Assembly: GCA_943359495.1 (NCBI GenBank)
Contig: CALRHY010000025.1
Location: 1 to 9,120 of the forward strand
Direction: 5' to 3'
From: Candidatus Uhrbacteria bacterium RIFOXYB12_FULL_58_10
Lineage (GTDB): Bacteria > Patescibacteriota > Patescibacteriia > 2-12-FULL-57-11
DNA length: 9,120 bases
Shown here piece by piece: positions 1 to 5,698 of the stretch (the first letter of the stretch is position 1; every line of letters begins with the position of its first letter). The notes under the pieces were generated by a model. That model was given only the letters and a program-made list of their open reading frames with translations, was not told where the DNA came from and did not search any database. The position numbers and the translations under genes were made by a program.

Positions 1-172
1 TATAGGTTGACCAGCTTTTTTTGACGGATGGAGCCACTATGCCCTGTTGAGACTCTTTTTGGGGTACTGGCACAACTGGAGCAACCGGAACACGCGATGA
101 AGAACAACCACCTCCCAGCAACAGCAAGCCGGCGATCGTGATGATTGAGAGTCTTGTTGTTGATGGTTTCAT
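1..172 (-). CDS. Lipoprotein, N-terminal part only (cut by window edge)
   Basis: This open frame of 57 residues starts at ATG 172 and runs off the left edge. Translation gives a classic lipoprotein signal: a basic N-terminus (MKPSTTR), a hydrophobic core (LSIITIAGLLLL) and a lipobox-like GGGC with the candidate lipidated cysteine at residue 23. A Ser run and a Pro/Val linker (VPVAPVVPVP) follow, typical of the flexible tether after the lipid anchor. The mature domain has barely begun (KKSWSTY), so its function cannot be stated. The start lies 6 bases after the secA stop, with only a weak GGGGC upstream, so it is probably translated from the secA transcript, perhaps by coupling. Gram-negative-like outer-membrane sorting is not implied; in this kind of cell the anchor would be the cytoplasmic membrane. 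The frame was read by hand and is too short to stand on length alone, but the signal is convincing. Confidence 0.72.
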   Translation of the reverse strand, partial: MKPSTTRLSIITIAGLLLLGGGCSSSRVPVAPVVPVPQKESQQGIVAPSVKKSWSTY

Positions 173-178
173 ATATCA

Positions 179-2911
179 CTACGCCCCGTGGCACTTCTTA
201 AATTTCTTCCCGCTCCCACACGAACACGGATCATTCCTACCAATTTTTTCCGTACTACCATCGTGCTGAATTTCTACAACAGCACCAGCATCCCCTTCTT
301 TGGCTGGCGCGGATAATTGCATTTCTTGGGCACGGATGGCTTGCGGTGCGGCCTGGGCGGCGAGGCCGACTTTGTAGATCGAATAGACCACCTGTTTGGC
401 AATCATCATCAACAATTCTTGGTACATCCCATAGGCCTCGCGTTTGTATTCGACGAGCGGGTCGCGCTGGCCGTAGCCACGCAAGCCGATGCCGGTGCGC
501 AGGTGTTCCATGGCGTCCAGGTGATCCATCCAGAGCATGTCGATCGCCCGCAATTGGAGCCCGCGTTCGATAGCGTGCATGATTTCTGGATTGGCAATGC
601 GTTGTTCGAGTGCATCATACGCAGACGATGCAAGCGCAGTCAGCTGTTCGATAATGCGGGTGCGTTCGCCGGCATCTCCCAGCTTATCCGTTTCGCCATG
701 GCGTTCGACAGGAATAACTGCACCGTGTGCTTCTGGTGGGACGGGAAAAATCGTATCAGCAACTTTATAGATTTCGGCAACGTCCCATGTCGCACCGCGC
801 TCTTCGCTCGTATGCAGTTTGACGATGTGCTCGATTTCTTCTTCCACCATCTCCAAAATACTCTGGCGCAACGATTTCTCTGACGCGTCACCTGCAGCAA
901 CATCCAACAGCTCGCGACGCCGGCGGTAAATTGCTTCGCGATGCTTGTTTAAAACGTCGTCGTATTCCAAAAGATGTTTGCGGATGTCGAAGTTGTGGCC
1001 TTCCACTTTTTTCTGGGCTGACTCAATCAATTTTCCAATCAGACCGCTTTCAATCGGCATGTCTTCCGGCATCTTCAACGTTTCCATCATGCGCTTCACG
1101 CGGTCAGCGGCAAAAATACGCATGAGGTCATCTTCGAGCGACAAAAAGAATTGCGAGGAGCCAGGATCGCCTTGGCGTGCAGCACGGCCGCGAAGCTGGT
1201 TGTCGATACGGCGCGACTCGTGACGCTCGGTTCCAATGACGTGGAGCCCACCAACAAGACGCACTTCTTCAGCAATTACTGCATCTGGTGGATTTCCTCC
1301 AAGAATGATGTCGACGCCGCGCCCAGCCATGTTTGTCGCAACAGTTACTGCGCCCTTTCGCCCAGCTTGCGCAATAATTTCCGCCTCTCGTTCATGATTC
1401 TTTGCATTCAGTAATTGATGCGGCACCCCTTCTTTGCTGAGCAATGCACTCAAGACTTCATTTTTCTCAATTGAAATAGTACCAACCAACACTGGCTGGC
1501 CTTTTTCGTGACGCGCCTTGATATCGGCGACAACGGCGTTGTATTTCCCTAATTCGGACTTGTAGACGAGATCTGTCGCATCTTTGCGCTGGTTCGCTTT
1601 GTTCGTTGGAACGGAAACGACTTCTAACTTATAAATGCGGGAAAATTCCTCAGCCTCTGTCTCGGCCGTTCCGGTCATGCCGGCCAATTTTTTGTAGAGA
1701 CGGAAATAATTTTGAAACGTAATCGTTGCCAGCGTCCGACTCTCGCGTTGGATCTTCAGCGATTCTTTCGCTTCGATTGCTTGGTGCAATCCTTCGGAAT
1801 AGCGGCGACCCTGCATCATGCGCCCAGTGAACTCGTCGACGATGACGACTTCGCCATCACGCGTCACATATTCCTTATCTTTTTTGTACAACGTCTCGGC
1901 GCGCAAGGCTTGCTCCAGATGGTGGATCGAACGGACGTCTGAGACAGCCCAGGGATCTGCATTCAACAACCGCGACACTTTTTCTTGTCCTTCCGCAGTA
2001 AAAAACGCTGCACGCATTTTTTCGTCTACCGTGTAATCTGTTGCGCCATCCAAGCGGCGCATCAATTCGGCGAAACGATAATAAAAATCCGTCGACTCTT
2101 CGGCAGGCGCACTGATGATGAGTGGCGTCCGCGCTTCGTCGATCAAGATGCTGTCGACCTCGTCGACAATCGCGTAGTGCAAATCACGCTGGACCATCTG
2201 ATTGCGCTCGCCTACCATGTTGTCGCGCAGATAATCAAACCCAAATTCGTTGTTCGTACCGTAGGTGATATCGGCGCGGTACGCATCTTGGCGCGTGACG
2301 GGGCGCAAGAAAGACATCTCCACTTTAAACGCGCCAGTCGTATCACGCTTCTCATCCTCCACGTTCTCTTCGTGGACAGAAGACGCTTCATCCGCACTGC
2401 CGACGCGATAATGCGGATCGTACACAAATGCCGTTTCATGCTGAATGATCCCAACCGTCATGCCAAGCGCGTGGTAGACCTGGCCCATCCACACCGCGTC
2501 GCGACGTGCAAGATAATCATTCACGGTCACGACGTGTACTCCTTTGCCTTCGAGCGCGTTTGCATAGACAGCAGATGTTGCGGTCAGTGTCTTTCCTTCA
2601 CCGGTGCGCATTTCGGCGATCTGGCCATTGTGGAGCACGAGACCTCCCAAAACTTGAACATCATAGTAACGTTGCCCAAGGGTGCGACGCGCCGCCTCAC
2701 GAGCAACAGCAAATGCGTCCGGCAGGATATTTGCCAACGTCTCCCCCTTTGCCAAACGATCACGAAACTCTTGCGTCGCTGCCCGCAATTCCGCATCCGT
2801 TCGAGGACGATAGACCGCTTCTTTTTCTCCAATTGTAGCCAATATCGGCGCGAGCGCACGCACTGCTTTTGCGTTGGGATCACCGAAAATTTTCTTCAAA
2901 AAACCTTGCAT
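179..2911 (-). CDS. secA: SecA, preprotein translocase ATPase
   Basis: SecA is the ATP-driven motor that pushes unfolded preproteins through SecYEG at the cytoplasmic membrane. Using ATG 2911 gives 910 residues. Visible landmarks are Walker A MRTGEGKT (about 101-108), TYGTNNEFGFDYLRDNM (about 216-232), Walker B VDEVDS (about 249-254), the VATNMAGRGVDI motif (about 524-535), GTERHESRRIDNQLRGRAARQ (about 560-580), the helical scaffold (LRAIDMLWMDHLDAMEHLR), and a C-terminal zinc-binding SEC-C motif CSCGSGKKFKKCH (about 896-908). An acidic insert of roughly 40 residues (about 165-205) precedes the TYGTNNE motif. A GTG at 2953 would add 14 hydrophobic residues (MLRWTGFIFWIFLF) not expected in SecA. 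I prefer ATG 2911 because MQGFLKKIFGDPN matches the usual N-terminus, although GTG has a GGAAGAG five bases upstream. The stop is TAG followed at once by TGA. Confidence 0.97.
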   Translation of the reverse strand: MQGFLKKIFGDPNAKAVRALAPILATIGEKEAVYRPRTDAELRAATQEFRDRLAKGETLANILPDAFAVAREAARRTLGQRYYDVQVLGGLVLHNGQIAEMRTGEGKTLTATSAVYANALEGKGVHVVTVNDYLARRDAVWMGQVYHALGMTVGIIQHETAFVYDPHYRVGSADEASSVHEENVEDEKRDTTGAFKVEMSFLRPVTRQDAYRADITYGTNNEFGFDYLRDNMVGERNQMVQRDLHYAIVDEVDSILIDEARTPLIISAPAEESTDFYYRFAELMRRLDGATDYTVDEKMRAAFFTAEGQEKVSRLLNADPWAVSDVRSIHHLEQALRAETLYKKDKEYVTRDGEVVIVDEFTGRMMQGRRYSEGLHQAIEAKESLKIQRESRTLATITFQNYFRLYKKLAGMTGTAETEAEEFSRIYKLEVVSVPTNKANQRKDATDLVYKSELGKYNAVVADIKARHEKGQPVLVGTISIEKNEVLSALLSKEGVPHQLLNAKNHEREAEIIAQAGRKGAVTVATNMAGRGVDIILGGNPPDAVIAEEVRLVGGLHVIGTERHESRRIDNQLRGRAARQGDPGSSQFFLSLEDDLMRIFAADRVKRMMETLKMPEDMPIESGLIGKLIESAQKKVEGHNFDIRKHLLEYDDVLNKHREAIYRRRRELLDVAAGDASEKSLRQSILEMVEEEIEHIVKLHTSEERGATWDVAEIYKVADTIFPVPPEAHGAVIPVERHGETDKLGDAGERTRIIEQLTALASSAYDALEQRIANPEIMHAIERGLQLRAIDMLWMDHLDAMEHLRTGIGLRGYGQRDPLVEYKREAYGMYQELLMMIAKQVVYSIYKVGLAAQAAPQAIRAQEMQLSAPAKEGDAGAVVEIQHDGSTEKIGRNDPCSCGSGKKFKKCHGA

Positions 2912-2943
2912 AAACAAAAATATCCAGAAAATGAATCCCGTCC

Positions 2944-2972
2944 ACCTTAGCACGCAGGCTCTTCCAAAACAA
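2944..2972 (-). promoter_or_regulatory. Possible secA promoter
   Basis: On the minus strand TTGTTT (2972-2967) is followed after 17 bases by TAAGGT (2949-2944), which carries an upstream TG (TGCTAAGGT, an extended -10). Transcription would start near 2937, giving a leader of about 25 bases to ATG 2911; this would exclude the GTG 2953 start. Both hexamers match the consensus at only three positions, so this is a weak candidate. A separate promoter is expected, because a strong terminator ends the preceding gene at about 3009. Confidence 0.3.
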
Positions 2973-3008
2973 GCACAGGATGGAGGAAAGAAATCGTTTG
3001 CATGAGAT

Positions 3009-3053
3009 AAAAAAGAGGGCCGCCACCGTGCGCGAACGCAGGGTGACGACCCT
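3009..3053 (-). terminator. Strong intrinsic terminator with UUCG loop, after the 289-aa lipoprotein gene
   Basis: Read on the minus strand, AGGGTCGTCACC (3053-3042) pairs fully with GGTGGCGGCCCT (3027-3016) through two G-U wobbles. One C-C mismatch follows, then TGCG/CGCA, closed by a TTCG tetraloop (3036-3033). A C and six T's (3014-3009) follow the stem. It begins 11 bases after the lipoprotein stop and is oriented for that gene. The architecture matches the terminator at 7099-7148. Confidence 0.9.
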
Positions 3054-3064
3054 GAGAGCCGAGA

Positions 3065-3934
3065 CTACTTGATCAACATGTCGACCCAGTGCCACGCACC
3101 GGACGCGGCATGCACCACCTGCGAGCCGCCGGGCTGGAGTTGGCCTGTCGTGGCATTGAGTGCCATGAAGCCGTCGATGGTCAGGTACTGGCCGAAACTG
3201 TACCAGGCGCCGTCTGGCGATTGGAAGACCCACGGTCCGCCGACGCCGAGCGCGGTCCCGTAGAAGTAGCCACCGAGATGACTTTCGACGATGGCCGCCC
3301 GAACCAGCTCACCTTGGTCGAAGGCGTCGGATCCGCAGTCCATGTAGACCTGGACCTCCACCATCCCGTTGAGCGGAACGCGAGGGCGGTGCGGGAAATC
3401 GAATCGGATGTAGTGGACCTCGGGACTGTTGGCCGTCACCGGCGGAAGCACTGCTGTGTTCCCACCGACAAGCGCGATCTCCGGCGCAGGAATGGTCAGG
3501 TCTCCCACTGGACGCGGAGCGACCTTCATCAGCACGGCCGTTTCGACGCCGTCCACGTAGGCCTGCGGCTTCATCAGGCTACAGGTGCGACCGACGTTCT
3601 GGAAAACGCCCCACCGGTTCTGGTAAACCAGATAGGGCTTACACGCGCCGGCGTAACAGTCGTACTGCTCCAGCCAAACGCGGTAGTAGCCGGGGCCGTT
3701 GTAAGACTGCACGTCCTGCCCACCGATCAACGACCCAGGTGCACCACCCGGCGTACGAAAGATGGGCGTGTAGCCGAGTACGGCCCAACTCCCCGCAAGC
3801 TCCTGCGCGACCTGGCCGATCTGCATCGGGTTGTCGGGGTCGAGCAGCGGATTTTGTCCATCGGCCACGTCGCCGCAGCCGAAACATGCAAGCACCATCA
3901 CTGCGGCAACGAGCCGCGCGATCTGCGTTTTCAT
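3065..3934 (-). CDS. Predicted secreted lipoprotein of unknown function, 289 aa
   Basis: I do not recognise the family. Residues 1-20 form a lipoprotein-type signal (MKTQIARLVAAVMVLACFGC); the lipidated residue could be Cys17 (VLAC) or Cys20 (FGC). The mature part begins with an acidic linker (GDVADGQNPLLDPDNP). The body is rich in Gly, Pro, Tyr and Trp, looks mainly beta-structured, and has no further membrane segment. Four mature cysteines (93, 98, 118, 200) could form two disulfides. The C-terminal third has three short aromatic stretches (GGPWVFQSPDGAWYSFGQY, GFMALNATTGQ, GAWHWVDMLIK) that suggest a surface-binding domain. The start is well fixed: TAGGAG lies 9 bases before ATG. The gene has its own promoter and terminator and is monocistronic between hpf and secA. 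Blocks I counted run about 58-68% GC, above the neighbouring core genes. A 374-aa frame on the opposite strand exists but lacks any of these signals. Confidence 0.85.
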   Translation of the reverse strand: MKTQIARLVAAVMVLACFGCGDVADGQNPLLDPDNPMQIGQVAQELAGSWAVLGYTPIFRTPGGAPGSLIGGQDVQSYNGPGYYRVWLEQYDCYAGACKPYLVYQNRWGVFQNVGRTCSLMKPQAYVDGVETAVLMKVAPRPVGDLTIPAPEIALVGGNTAVLPPVTANSPEVHYIRFDFPHRPRVPLNGMVEVQVYMDCGSDAFDQGELVRAAIVESHLGGYFYGTALGVGGPWVFQSPDGAWYSFGQYLTIDGFMALNATTGQLQPGGSQVVHAASGAWHWVDMLIK

Positions 3935-3968
3935 TATCCGTATCTCCTACCTAAACGCTACGCGGATA
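3935..3968 (-). promoter_or_regulatory. Possible RBS-enclosing hairpin in the lipoprotein leader
   Basis: On the minus strand TATCCG (3968-3963) is perfectly complementary to CGGATA (3940-3935), which directly abuts the ATG at 3934. The 22-base loop holds the Shine-Dalgarno TAGGAG (3949-3944). Such a fold would place the SD in a loop and the start codon at the stem base. A six-pair stem can arise by chance, so the regulatory meaning is inferred. Confidence 0.35.
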
Positions 3969-3984
3969 TGCGCAACGTGGACGT

Positions 3985-4013
3985 CTATTACAGGAAAAAT
4001 ACATTTTTGTCAA
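3985..4013 (-). promoter_or_regulatory. Promoter for the 289-aa lipoprotein gene
   Basis: A perfect -35 TTGACA lies at 4013-4008 on the minus strand. Two overlapping -10 readings are possible: TGTAAT (3992-3987; 15-base spacer, five of six consensus positions) or TAATAG (3990-3985; 17-base spacer, three of six). Transcription would start near 3980, leaving a leader of about 45 bases. It sits directly after the hpf terminator, so the gene must be separately initiated. Confidence 0.65.
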
Positions 4014-4023
4014 GCGGGAAAAC

Positions 4024-4054
4024 AAAAAAACGAGTATGGATGTACTCGTTTTTT
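4024..4054 (-). terminator. Intrinsic terminator after hpf (bidirectional symmetry)
   Basis: ACGAGTA (4030-4036) and TACTCGT (4043-4049) form a perfect 7-bp stem with a 6-base loop. It is flanked by an A-run (4024-4030) and a T-run (4049-4054), which lengthen the stem on either strand. Read on the minus strand it ends with a run of T's about 20 bases after the hpf stop. It separates hpf from the downstream lipoprotein unit. Confidence 0.85.
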
Positions 4055-4074
4055 CTGTACTTTTTACGAAAATG

Positions 4075-4389
4075 CTACTCCCGTTCGCGCTGCTCTTTGT
4101 ACTTAATAATCTGCCGCTCCAATTCATCTTTCACTTCATCAATCGCGGCATACAAATCTTCTTTATCGGACTCCGCGTGCAATGTTGTTCCTGGAACAGT
4201 CAAATGCGCATGACACATCATCACCTCACCATTCCGGTGATGGCTTGAGGTCTTACCAATTTCAATATGCGCATCGTGCGGGGTTGGAATCTTTGTTAAA
4301 AACTTTTCCAATCCGCCGATTTTTTCTTCGACATAGGCATCGATCGCTTCTGTGTGCTCGATCCCGATCGCTTTAACGTGCAAATCCAT
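4075..4389 (-). CDS. hpf: Short ribosome hibernation promoting factor (HPF/RaiA family)
   Basis: Proteins of this family bind the 30S decoding region of idle ribosomes, block mRNA and tRNA entry, and preserve or dimerise ribosomes in slow growth. The 104-residue length matches the short (single-domain) form, without the extra C-terminal dimerisation domain of long HPF. Family-like features are the N-terminal MDLHVKAIGIEHTEAIDAYV helix region, the beta strands around IEIGKTS and GEVMMCHAHLTVPG (about 42-67), and LHAESDKEDLYAAIDEVKDEL (about 70-90), followed by a charged tail. ATG 4389 is the only sensible start, because an in-frame TGA lies four codons upstream. SD support is poor: GAGG is 13 bases upstream and lies inside a palindromic repeat. 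The gene follows murB by 106 bases with no terminator between, so co-transcription is plausible, and it ends at a clear terminator. RaiA versus HPF cannot be separated here. Confidence 0.9.
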   Translation of the reverse strand: MDLHVKAIGIEHTEAIDAYVEEKIGGLEKFLTKIPTPHDAHIEIGKTSSHHRNGEVMMCHAHLTVPGTTLHAESDKEDLYAAIDEVKDELERQIIKYKEQRERE

Positions 4390-4396
4390 AGACCAT

Positions 4397-4476
4397 TGTC
4401 ATCCTCGGGCTTGACCCGGGGATCCACGATGTCGACGATACCGAATCGCTGGATTCCCTTCTTCAAGGGAATGACA
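4397..4476. repeat. 80-bp palindromic intergenic repeat (GTCATTCC-type), two hairpins inside an outer inverted repeat
   Basis: The outer arms are TGTCAT (4397-4402) and ATGACA (4471-4476). Inside are two hairpins. The first is ATCCTCGGG (4401-4409) with CCCGGGGAT (4415-4423), 9 bp with one T-G wobble and loop CTTGA. The second is ATTCCCTT (4453-4460) with AAGGGAAT (4465-4472), 8 perfect bp with loop CTTC. The wording (GTCATCCTCGGGCTTGACCC and GGATTCCC...GGGAATGACA) is that of short mobile-type palindromes seen scattered between genes in several bacterial groups. It fills most of the 106-bp murB-hpf gap and ends 8 bases before the hpf start. No T-run follows on the minus strand, so it is not a terminator for murB. 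Confidence 0.85.
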
Positions 4477-4495
4477 GAAAAAATTGAATAACCAA

Positions 4496-5494
4496 CTAGA
4501 CAAATCCAAGATACTGTATTTCTTCCTGTATCTGCAAGTTGTAGGTGTTCCGAATGCGCGTTTTGACAGCGGCAATGAGCTGGACGACTTGATCCGCCGT
4601 CGCTGCACCGGTGTTCACACAAAAATTCCCATGCTTCTCAGAAATCTGTGCATTCCCAATCGCAAATCCTTTCAGCCCTGCTTGCTCAATAAGCCAACCG
4701 ATCGGAATCTGTTTGCGCTCCAAGACCGCCTGTGGAATATCCGCATCTTTTTGTAATGCAGACAGATCTTCGTCGCCACGCAGTGAAAGATTTTTGAAGA
4801 TACAACCCGCCGAAGAATTTTCGAGCGGTTGTTTTTCTTTTCTCTTGGCAATGATTTCTTGCATCAGTACTTTCCCTGCCGCAACATCGCCTTGCGGGAG
4901 ACGCATGGTCGCAGAAAGGATCATTGGTGGCGGTTCAGTGTGTTTGAAGGCGCTGTCACGATAGGCAAACGCACACTGTGCAGGCGTCCACTCTTCGCGC
5001 TCCACACCAACACCGCCCGTGCCAGGATCTTTGATGAGCAACACTTCGACAGACGCCAGGTGGTCTTTCATTTCGCCCCCATAACATCCAGCATTCCCAC
5101 GAACGCCACCACCAATAGTTCCTGGCAAACCAATGGCCCAAGCAAATCCGGAAAGACCAGCATCCACAGTCGCACGGGCGAGGAATGCAGAAAGAACGCC
5201 GGCCTCAGCGACAACCATCTCGCCGCGGATCTCATGTCGACGCAAGGCAATTTGGACAACTGTGCCGCGATAGCCGGCGTCTGCAACCAGCATATTCGAA
5301 CCGCCACCCAAGACTGCATATGGTGTCTGCGACTGCACCAGCACATGGAGGACTGCCACTGCTTCTTCTCGAGACTGAACAACAACAAACCGATCGGCCG
5401 GCCCGCCAATGCGAAAATTCGTATGCTTAGCCATCGGCTCATTCAGAAGCAGACGGTTGCCGACGATTGATTGCAGTTGTTGTTGGAGATCCAT
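4496..5494 (-). CDS. murB: MurB, UDP-N-acetylenolpyruvoylglucosamine reductase
   Basis: MurB is the cytoplasmic FAD enzyme that uses NADPH to reduce UDP-GlcNAc-enolpyruvate to UDP-N-acetylmuramate, the step just before MurC. At 332 residues it is of normal length. Visible features are the N-terminal HTNFRIGGPADRF (24-36), the FAD-binding VLGGGSNMLVAD (61-72), IGLPGTIGGGVRGNAGCYGGE (121-141), the substrate-site YRDSAF (178-183), SSAGCIFKN (227-235), GLKGFAIGNAQISEKHGNF (273-291) and a C-terminal QEEIQYLG that carries the expected acidic residue. The catalytic proton donor, normally Ser in this motif (SAGS.F), is Cys231 here. The start at ATG 5494 fits the family N-terminus, but no SD precedes it, only TTTTTT directly before ATG. 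It lies 170 bases after murC, with an inverted repeat between, and precedes hpf. Confidence 0.96.
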   Translation of the reverse strand: MDLQQQLQSIVGNRLLLNEPMAKHTNFRIGGPADRFVVVQSREEAVAVLHVLVQSQTPYAVLGGGSNMLVADAGYRGTVVQIALRRHEIRGEMVVAEAGVLSAFLARATVDAGLSGFAWAIGLPGTIGGGVRGNAGCYGGEMKDHLASVEVLLIKDPGTGGVGVEREEWTPAQCAFAYRDSAFKHTEPPPMILSATMRLPQGDVAAGKVLMQEIIAKRKEKQPLENSSAGCIFKNLSLRGDEDLSALQKDADIPQAVLERKQIPIGWLIEQAGLKGFAIGNAQISEKHGNFCVNTGAATADQVVQLIAAVKTRIRNTYNLQIQEEIQYLGFV

Positions 5495-5517
5495 AAAAAA
5501 TTGACACGAACAAATGT

Positions 5518-5651
5518 TGTCTTTGCGAGGGAAGGTGCCGTACCTGACCGCGGCAATCTTCGGACAGTATCGCGAAGATTGCCACGTCGCCAGGCGCTCC
5601 TCCCGTTCGAGGGTCTGAGGACCCCTCAGGGTCTCGAAGACACAAAGACAA
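5518..5651. repeat. 134-bp inverted repeat element between murC and murB
   Basis: Perfect 9-bp outer arms TTGTCTTTG (5518-5526, followed by CGAGG) and CAAAGACAA (5643-5651) enclose an internal hairpin. That hairpin is GGCAATCTTCG (5552-5562) with CGAAGATTGCC (5573-5583), 11 perfect bp around a 10-base loop. A smaller stem CTGAGG/CCTCAG (about 5614-5628) lies nearer the right arm. The wording (TTGTCTTTGCGAGG, GGCAATCT, GATTGCCACGTCGC) resembles palindromic repeats dispersed between genes in other genomes. No open frame of substance and no convincing terminator is seen in it. It occupies nearly the whole 170-bp gap. Confidence 0.8.
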
Positions 5652-5664
5652 AAAAGTTGACCGC

Positions 5665-5698
5665 CTACTCCCCTACTCGCCCTACTCCCCTACTCGCC
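5665..5698. repeat. 17-bp tandem duplication spanning the murC stop codon
   Basis: CTACTCCCCTACTCGCC occurs twice in direct succession (5665-5681 and 5682-5698). Each copy is itself two near-identical halves (CTACTCCC, CTACTCGCC). On the coding strand this is GAGTAGGG repeated about four times. Because 17 is not a multiple of 3, the copies are read in different frames: the first passes through as AGT AGG GGA GTA, and the last supplies GAG TAG, the stop. Confidence 0.93.

Noticed and set aside
1985..2950. 321-aa plus-strand frame opposite secA
   Set aside because: It lies fully antisense to conserved SecA motifs and has no recognisable domain.
2912..2953. GTG 2953 as secA start, adding a hydrophobic N-terminus
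   Set aside because: The 14 extra residues are not SecA-like and the possible promoter lies inside them; the GGAAGAG upstream keeps it as a lesser option.
3089..4213. 374-aa open frame on the plus strand opposite the lipoprotein and hpf
   Set aside because: It runs across the promoter, terminator and hpf on the other strand, has no family-like motifs, and is a GC-driven shadow of a gene with signal peptide, SD, promoter and terminator.
4397..4476. Repeat hairpins as a murB terminator or a CRISPR fragment
   Set aside because: No T-run follows either hairpin on the minus strand, and there is no spaced array of identical repeats.
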